From Pedobacter sp. PF22-3 (GTDB lineage: Bacteria > Bacteroidota > Bacteroidia > Sphingobacteriales > Sphingobacteriaceae): DNA of 64,000 nt. Position numbers and translations under genes: made by a program. The notes below the pieces were generated by a model, which saw nothing but the letters and a program-made list of their open reading frames with translations, did not search any database and was not told where the DNA came from. Shown in pieces: positions 59,663 to 64,000 of the stretch (its first letter is position 1; each line of letters begins with the position of its first letter). The stretch is taken from positions 434,001-498,000 of the forward strand of contig NZ_JAPIVP010000002.1 in assembly GCF_026239555.1 (NCBI RefSeq). Reading direction: 5' to 3'.

Positions 59663-62239
59663 ATGGAAAGAAAATCCTGGCTTTTTGCCGTACTCATCTT
59701 ACTGGCGACTAATGTATTTGCTACAAATAAAAAAATAGCCAATGAGCCCGATTCTGCATATTTATTTGCTTACAATGCAAACGGACTTCGGTTTGCCTGG
59801 AGTTTAGATAAACAGAGCTGGACGCCGATAGGAAATGATTATACCTTTTTAAAAAGCGACTATGGACGATGGGGAAGCGAAAAAAAAATGATAACGCCTT
59901 TCCTTATCCAGGGCAAAAACGGACTTTGGGTATGTATCTGGAGCCTGAACGACCACACATTACAATTTGCCACCTCAAGTTCAAAAGATCTTGTAAGCTG
60001 GAGTCCGCAAAACTATCCTTATGTGAAGCAAGGTAAAAATGTTTTACGTCCAGTTATTAAATATGATGGTAACCTTGATGAATATATTGTAACCTATGCG
60101 GATGCAAACGAAAAATATTTCCAAACCAAAACTAATGATTTAAGCCATTACAGCCCAGCAAAAGAAGTCGCAGCTTCAGCTTATATTAATGGAGGTACAT
60201 CGGTTAATCTACCCAATATAGGTAATGGCCAGGTATACCGTTTACCATGGAAAGTTATTTTGGGCTTAAAAAAAGCATATGAATTAAAAGATTATAAAAA
60301 CAAACAGGATAGAGAAAGCACTAAAGATGATGCACAGCGTTTTGCCGGGCTTAAAAATGTGGAGGCAAAAATAACTTTCCAACCCGATAAAGCAAAAGCG
60401 ATCAGTAATATGCTCACAGGTGTATTTTTCGAAGATTTAAACTATGCAGCCGATGGCGGTTTATATGCAGAGCTCATTCAGAACCGCGATTTTGAATATC
60501 ATCCGCGTGATAAAGAATATAATGATAAAAGCTGGAACAGCAGTTATGCCTGGACATTGAAGGGCGATCGTGCAACCATGAAAATAGATTCGGTTTCGCC
60601 AATTCATCCCAATAATCAGCACTATGCAGTTTTGGATATCCCCCTTGCCGGAGCATCCATTCTTAATGGTGGTTTTGATGGAATAGCATTGAAAAAAGGC
60701 GAAACTTATGATTTTTCATTATCAGCAAAGTTATTGAATATAAAAAAGATGAATCTCGAAGTAAGGCTGGTAAGTGATAAACATGGAATTTTAGCTAAAT
60801 CAAATTTAACCATCGCTTCAAACAACTGGAAAACAGCAGCCTTAACTTTGGTATCTTCAGCAGATGTGACCGATGCAAAGCTCGAAATTGTGATGGCTAA
60901 TCCAGGGCGTATTGCAATTGACATGGTTTCGTTGTTCCCAAAGAATACTTTTAAAGGCCGTAAAAATGGTTTAAGGGCAGATCTGGCTCAAACCATTGGA
61001 TATATACGCCCCCGTTTTGTGCGTTTTCCCGGCGGTTGCCTTGCACATGGTGATGGCATTGCCAACATTTACAAATGGAAAAACTCAATCGGCCCTTTAG
61101 CTGAACGTAAACCAGACCGAAACCTTTGGGGCTATCATCAGACTATGGGACTCGGTTATTATGAGTATTTCCAGTTCTGTGAAGATATTGGTGCTGCACC
61201 CGTTCCGGTAATAGCTGCCGGTGTACCTTGCCAGAATTCGGCTACAGGTGGTGGTGGCCAACAGGGGGGCATCCCAATGAGCGAAATGGATCAATATGTA
61301 CAGGATATAGTAGATTTAATAGAATACGCCAATGGCGATATAAAAACCCAATGGGGTAAGAAACGTGCCGAAGCAGGTCATCCAAAACCATTTAACCTGA
61401 AGTACGTAGGTATTGGCAATGAAGACCAGATTACAGAAGTATTTGCTGAACGGTTTACGATGATTTATAAAGCATTGAAAAAATTGCATCCCGAAATTAC
61501 CGTGATCGGTACTGCAGGTCCATTTTTTGAAGGGACTGATTATGAAGCTGGCTGGCAAATTGCATCGAACCTTAATGTTCCCATTATTGACGAACATTAT
61601 TATCAATCGCCTGGTTGGTTTATCAATAATCAAAATTTTTACGACAGTTACGATCGGTCTAAATCTAAAGTTTACCTGGGTGAATATGCGGCGAGCTTAC
61701 CAGGCGGTAATAGAACCAACATGGAAACCTCGCTGGCTGAAGCATTATATCTACTTTCACTGGAGCGTAATGGTGATGTGGTATGCATGGCGTCTTATGC
61801 CCCACTTATCGCTAAAGAAGGGCATACACAATGGAATCCTGATCTTATTTATTTTAACAATGCGGAGGTAAAACCTACAATAGGCTATTTTGTACAACAA
61901 TTATACGGACAAAATGCAGGTAACGAGTATATTCCATCAACCGTGGTTCTTTCTTCAAACCAGGAAAACGTAAATAAGCGGGTGGCTTGTTCGATGGTTA
62001 AAGATGCTAAAACAGGAGATTTGATAGTTAAACTGGTTAACCTACTTCCGGTAACCGTAAAAACCTCGCTTGATTTCAATCAGCAACAGCTCGGAAAAAA
62101 TGCCATTAAAACGATACTTACTGGGAACCCGGATGATAAAAAAGCTGTTCCAATTATTACAAATATCAGTACTGAGGCAACCAGACAACTCGAACTCCCC
62201 GCTTATTCATTCACCGTTTTAAGATTTAAATCGAAGTAG
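59663..62239 (+). CDS. Secreted GH51 alpha-L-arabinofuranosidase with extra N-terminal domain
   Basis: 858 aa. Signal peptide to ~20 (NVFA). Residues ~30-200 look like a GH43/five-blade-type partner domain ('LRFAWSLDKQSWTPIG', 'TPFLIQGKNGLWVCIWS'). From ~235 a GH51-type protein: 'GVFFEDLNYAADGGLYAELIQNRDFEY' (family hallmark ~253-279), FPGG (455-458), acid/base E587 in 'GIGNEDQ', nucleophile E674 in 'YLGEYAA', and a C-terminal beta sandwich. Removes terminal arabinose from plant cell wall or similar glycans. No SusC/D beside it. Confidence 0.85.
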   Translation: MERKSWLFAVLILLATNVFATNKKIANEPDSAYLFAYNANGLRFAWSLDKQSWTPIGNDYTFLKSDYGRWGSEKKMITPFLIQGKNGLWVCIWSLNDHTLQFATSSSKDLVSWSPQNYPYVKQGKNVLRPVIKYDGNLDEYIVTYADANEKYFQTKTNDLSHYSPAKEVAASAYINGGTSVNLPNIGNGQVYRLPWKVILGLKKAYELKDYKNKQDRESTKDDAQRFAGLKNVEAKITFQPDKAKAISNMLTGVFFEDLNYAADGGLYAELIQNRDFEYHPRDKEYNDKSWNSSYAWTLKGDRATMKIDSVSPIHPNNQHYAVLDIPLAGASILNGGFDGIALKKGETYDFSLSAKLLNIKKMNLEVRLVSDKHGILAKSNLTIASNNWKTAALTLVSSADVTDAKLEIVMANPGRIAIDMVSLFPKNTFKGRKNGLRADLAQTIGYIRPRFVRFPGGCLAHGDGIANIYKWKNSIGPLAERKPDRNLWGYHQTMGLGYYEYFQFCEDIGAAPVPVIAAGVPCQNSATGGGGQQGGIPMSEMDQYVQDIVDLIEYANGDIKTQWGKKRAEAGHPKPFNLKYVGIGNEDQITEVFAERFTMIYKALKKLHPEITVIGTAGPFFEGTDYEAGWQIASNLNVPIIDEHYYQSPGWFINNQNFYDSYDRSKSKVYLGEYAASLPGGNRTNMETSLAEALYLLSLERNGDVVCMASYAPLIAKEGHTQWNPDLIYFNNAEVKPTIGYFVQQLYGQNAGNEYIPSTVVLSSNQENVNKRVACSMVKDAKTGDLIVKLVNLLPVTVKTSLDFNQQQLGKNAIKTILTGNPDDKKAVPIITNISTEATRQLELPAYSFTVLRFKSK

Positions 62240-62265
62240 TTACAATATAAAATACTATTGCAATT

Positions 62266-62302
62266 AAGGATGCACAATCTGATCAGACTGCGCATCCTTT
62301 TT
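62266..62302. terminator. Terminator between GH51 and the PI-PLC-like gene
   Basis: AAGGATGCAC (62266-62275) pairs with GCGCATCCTT (62290-62299) at 9 of 10 positions, with T run to 62302. Convergent genes on both sides. Confidence 0.7.
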
Positions 62303-62337
62303 AACTCATACTGAACCAATAAATCGCTGCGTTAAGA

Positions 62338-63306
62338 TTAGAAATTTGTATTGACAATTAATTGGCTTCTGCCGGAATCAATAAAATCAAGTGGAATAAT
62401 ACCAAATTTACCATGGGTGTTATTGGTAAAAAAGGTTGTAATTTTTGGGTTTACCGAATTCGACACCGTAGTAATACTTGGAATACTGAATACACCAGCT
62501 TTATAACCACTTGCATAGTTCAGGTAAAGTTTATTTGAAGTATCATTTTTGGCTTCATTTAACAAGGTTTCTATTCTCGTCCACTTGGTATTTACATCAC
62601 TAACATTGTAAAAATCCTGAACCTTTAAATTTGCAGCAGCATTATTGATATCAAAAGTGGTATTATCTGCCCATGCAGTTGCATCGATCCCTTTTGGTGA
62701 CGATCCTGAAAATCTTCTCAACAACCTGATTTTCCCACGGATACTGCCCAAAGTGGGAATGTTGTTTCCCAAATCCCACTTACCGGGATTTTGCTGTACA
62801 TAACTGTCGAATGTTTGTTCGAAAGAACGGCTATTGTTCGATGGGGTATGTTCTTCTTTTACGCTCATAATAATGGCTTCTGTTGGGTGGGTGTTCAGGA
62901 AATTGATACAGGCATTCAGCACATCATTAAAATTAAGATTTTGATAAATGGCTCCATGATGAATGGCAAAAGCGTTGTCGATGTGCCTGCAGCGGATATC
63001 AAGGTAACGTACGCCTGCATTTAACTGATCGGAAATGCTCAGGTTCTGACATTTAGCCGTACCTGAAACAGGTTCGATCGTAGCGCCGGAATCGTGCGTA
63101 CCTGGGATAGAAATGAGTGCTATGCTGTTTTGATCGGCAAGTACGCTCATCCAGTTATTAAGCGAAAAACTTAATAAAGCCGCATTTGGATTTACATTTT
63201 CTTTGAGTTTTGGTCCGGAAAATTTTTCAGTGTCTTGTTTTTCTTTTTTACAGGCGCTAAAGGTAAGCACCAGGGCCACAAAAAGTGGTAGTTGTAATTT
63301 TCTCAT
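62338..63306 (-). CDS. Secreted PI-PLC-X-domain lipoprotein
   Basis: 322 aa. Lipobox 'LTFSAC' (Cys19). Catalytic histidines of the bacterial PI-specific phospholipase C fold are present: H71 in 'IPGTHDSG' and H116/117 in 'AIHHGAI'; 'RYLDIRCR' (100-107) is the metal/substrate loop and 'AIIMSVKEE' the following strand. Hydrolyses phosphatidylinositol or a related phosphodiester to a cyclic product at the cell surface. Known relatives in Bacteroidota are secreted lipases or nucleases-like enzymes; the substrate is not known. Confidence 0.8.
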   Translation of the reverse strand: MRKLQLPLFVALVLTFSACKKEKQDTEKFSGPKLKENVNPNAALLSFSLNNWMSVLADQNSIALISIPGTHDSGATIEPVSGTAKCQNLSISDQLNAGVRYLDIRCRHIDNAFAIHHGAIYQNLNFNDVLNACINFLNTHPTEAIIMSVKEEHTPSNNSRSFEQTFDSYVQQNPGKWDLGNNIPTLGSIRGKIRLLRRFSGSSPKGIDATAWADNTTFDINNAAANLKVQDFYNVSDVNTKWTRIETLLNEAKNDTSNKLYLNYASGYKAGVFSIPSITTVSNSVNPKITTFFTNNTHGKFGIIPLDFIDSGRSQLIVNTNF

Positions 63307-63479
63307 AGTTTTTTTAAGATTGATGATTTATTTGGTTCAGGTTTAATAAAACTAGTAAAATGATTTACTAAATCGATATACCAGGGATAATTTCATAATT
63401 AATTAATATTGATTGGCTAGTCACACGATCTATTTCGTATTGACGTAACGAAATAGTTATATTGCAGCATTAAATTATA

Positions 63480-64000
63480 ATGAACATTTTTACAAAAAAT
63501 AATCTCAGCAAACTGTCTTCATTACTTTTCAAAAAGCAATGTGTATTTGCTGTTTATCTCCTACTGGCTTTGGTAGCTGGTTTTAAACAATATCATCACC
63601 ATTCTTATAACAATTATCTGATTTTTAAATATGTATATTGGCATACCGTCGATTTACAGCATTTATACAATAATTATCCGGAATATAGAGACAGTAACCA
63701 CTACGGACCTATATTTTCAATTTTCATAGCGCCTTTTGCTTTATTACCTGATGGATTGGGCTGTATACTGTGGAATATAGCCAATGTAGCCATATTACTT
63801 TGGGGAATTTACAGCCTACCCATATCACTTAACAAGCGAACCATAATTGCATGGATCTGCGCACATGAAGCCTTAACTGCACTTTTCAGCTTTCAGTTCA
63901 ACATTGCCCTAACTGGACTAATTTTGCTCAGTTTCTCTTATCTTATTAAAAAGAAAGAAGTACAATCTGCTTTTTTTATTGCATTAGGCACATTGATCAA
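63480..64000 (+). CDS. GT87-like membrane glycosyltransferase (partial)
   Basis: From the ATG at 63480 the frame is open to the end of the window (173 residues). Visible: helix at ~22-37 ('CVFAVYLLLALVAGF'), then 'YNNYLIFKYVYWHTVDLQHLY' and 'DSNHYGPIFSIFIAPFALLPDGLGCILW' which is the typical 'hYGPhFS...P' loop of GT87/DUF2029 polyprenyl-sugar mannosyl or arabinosyl transferases. The upstream stretch has a -7 like TTATATTG (63457-63464) and TTG at 63440-63442. The 3' part lies outside. Confidence 0.7.
   Translation, partial: MNIFTKNNLSKLSSLLFKKQCVFAVYLLLALVAGFKQYHHHSYNNYLIFKYVYWHTVDLQHLYNNYPEYRDSNHYGPIFSIFIAPFALLPDGLGCILWNIANVAILLWGIYSLPISLNKRTIIAWICAHEALTALFSFQFNIALTGLILLSFSYLIKKKEVQSAFFIALGTLI

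Noticed and set aside
1..64000. CRISPR array
   Set aside because: No regular spacer-repeat pattern of 25-40-base repeats; the 11-bp array at 4564 and the ATTGGTCA repeats are too short and lack unique spacers.

Overview
The window looks like a chromosome segment of a Bacteroidota species, most likely family Sphingobacteriaceae (Pedobacter or Mucilaginibacter-like). Reasons: SusC/SusD pair, TAnnTTTG-type -7 promoter boxes, a CusA-CusC fusion, a KdpD lacking its kinase half, WYL/DinB and LytTR genes, A+T-rich spacers with dispersed REP-type palindromes. Genus is an inference.

Layout. (1) 0-4 kb, core: C-terminus of a TamB-like protein, then a leftward run of a START-like protein, an LptF/LptG permease and ribBA. 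(2) 4-5.1 kb: no gene; ATTGGTCA-type simple repeats and a 10-unit array of TTTACC boxes at 11-bp spacing, then tRNA-Met(CAU). (3) 5.1-19.3 kb: accessory island starting at the tRNA, bounded by two similar terminator hairpins. It holds at least five proteins with an R-N-x3-H type HEPN motif or DUF4145 equivalent, two DUF5677-like proteins, one further HEPN-like protein, a 459-aa protein with a QIGAAGDQA segment and conserved-looking C-terminal helical module, and a 1226-aa YobI-like P-loop NTPase. This looks like a defence/stress island; no integrase is visible. (4) 19.3-20.5 kb: gene remnants (DUF1016/YhcG nuclease and others).

(5) 20.6-31.4 kb: the most interesting block, a self-contained phosphonate-use locus built like a polysaccharide utilisation locus. 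Leftward operon: phosphonatase-like HAD hydrolase, DUF5690 (MFS-like) permease, TIGR03364-type FAD oxidoreductase. A cupin-type XRE regulator lies between the operon and a PhnZ-like HD oxygenase. Rightward: PhnZ-like, SusC, SusD, and an alkaline-phosphatase-superfamily secreted enzyme. A shared near-palindrome (AAACTTAGTTT) sits in front of all three units, in one case inside a promoter spacer. The proposed flow is: SusCD imports a phosphonate compound, the secreted enzyme trims it, DUF5690 takes the product across the inner membrane, the flavoenzyme replaces the PhnW transaminase, the HAD hydrolase breaks the C-P bond, and the PhnZ-like enzyme handles a hydroxylated phosphonate.

(6) 32-39.8 kb: MprF with a VirJ/AcvB-like lipid hydrolase; two cytochrome P460-type genes divergent from a membrane LytTR regulator; an SDR gene remnant. 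(7) 40-48.4 kb: outer-membrane barrel, Gfo/Idh/MocA oxidoreductase, and a heavy-metal RND efflux set (DUF6660, CusA-CusC fusion, CusB-type adaptor). (8) 48.6-51.6 kb: small accessory genes, DinB and WYL regulator. (9) 51.6-59.3 kb: kdp potassium-uptake operon (a small membrane protein, kdpF, kdpA, kdpB, kdpC, porin, small protein, kdpD) with REP palindromes at three successive junctions. (10) 59.6-64 kb: GH51 arabinofuranosidase, PI-PLC-like lipoprotein and the start of a GT87-like membrane glycosyltransferase.

All family names come from reading motifs by eye; no database search was run.
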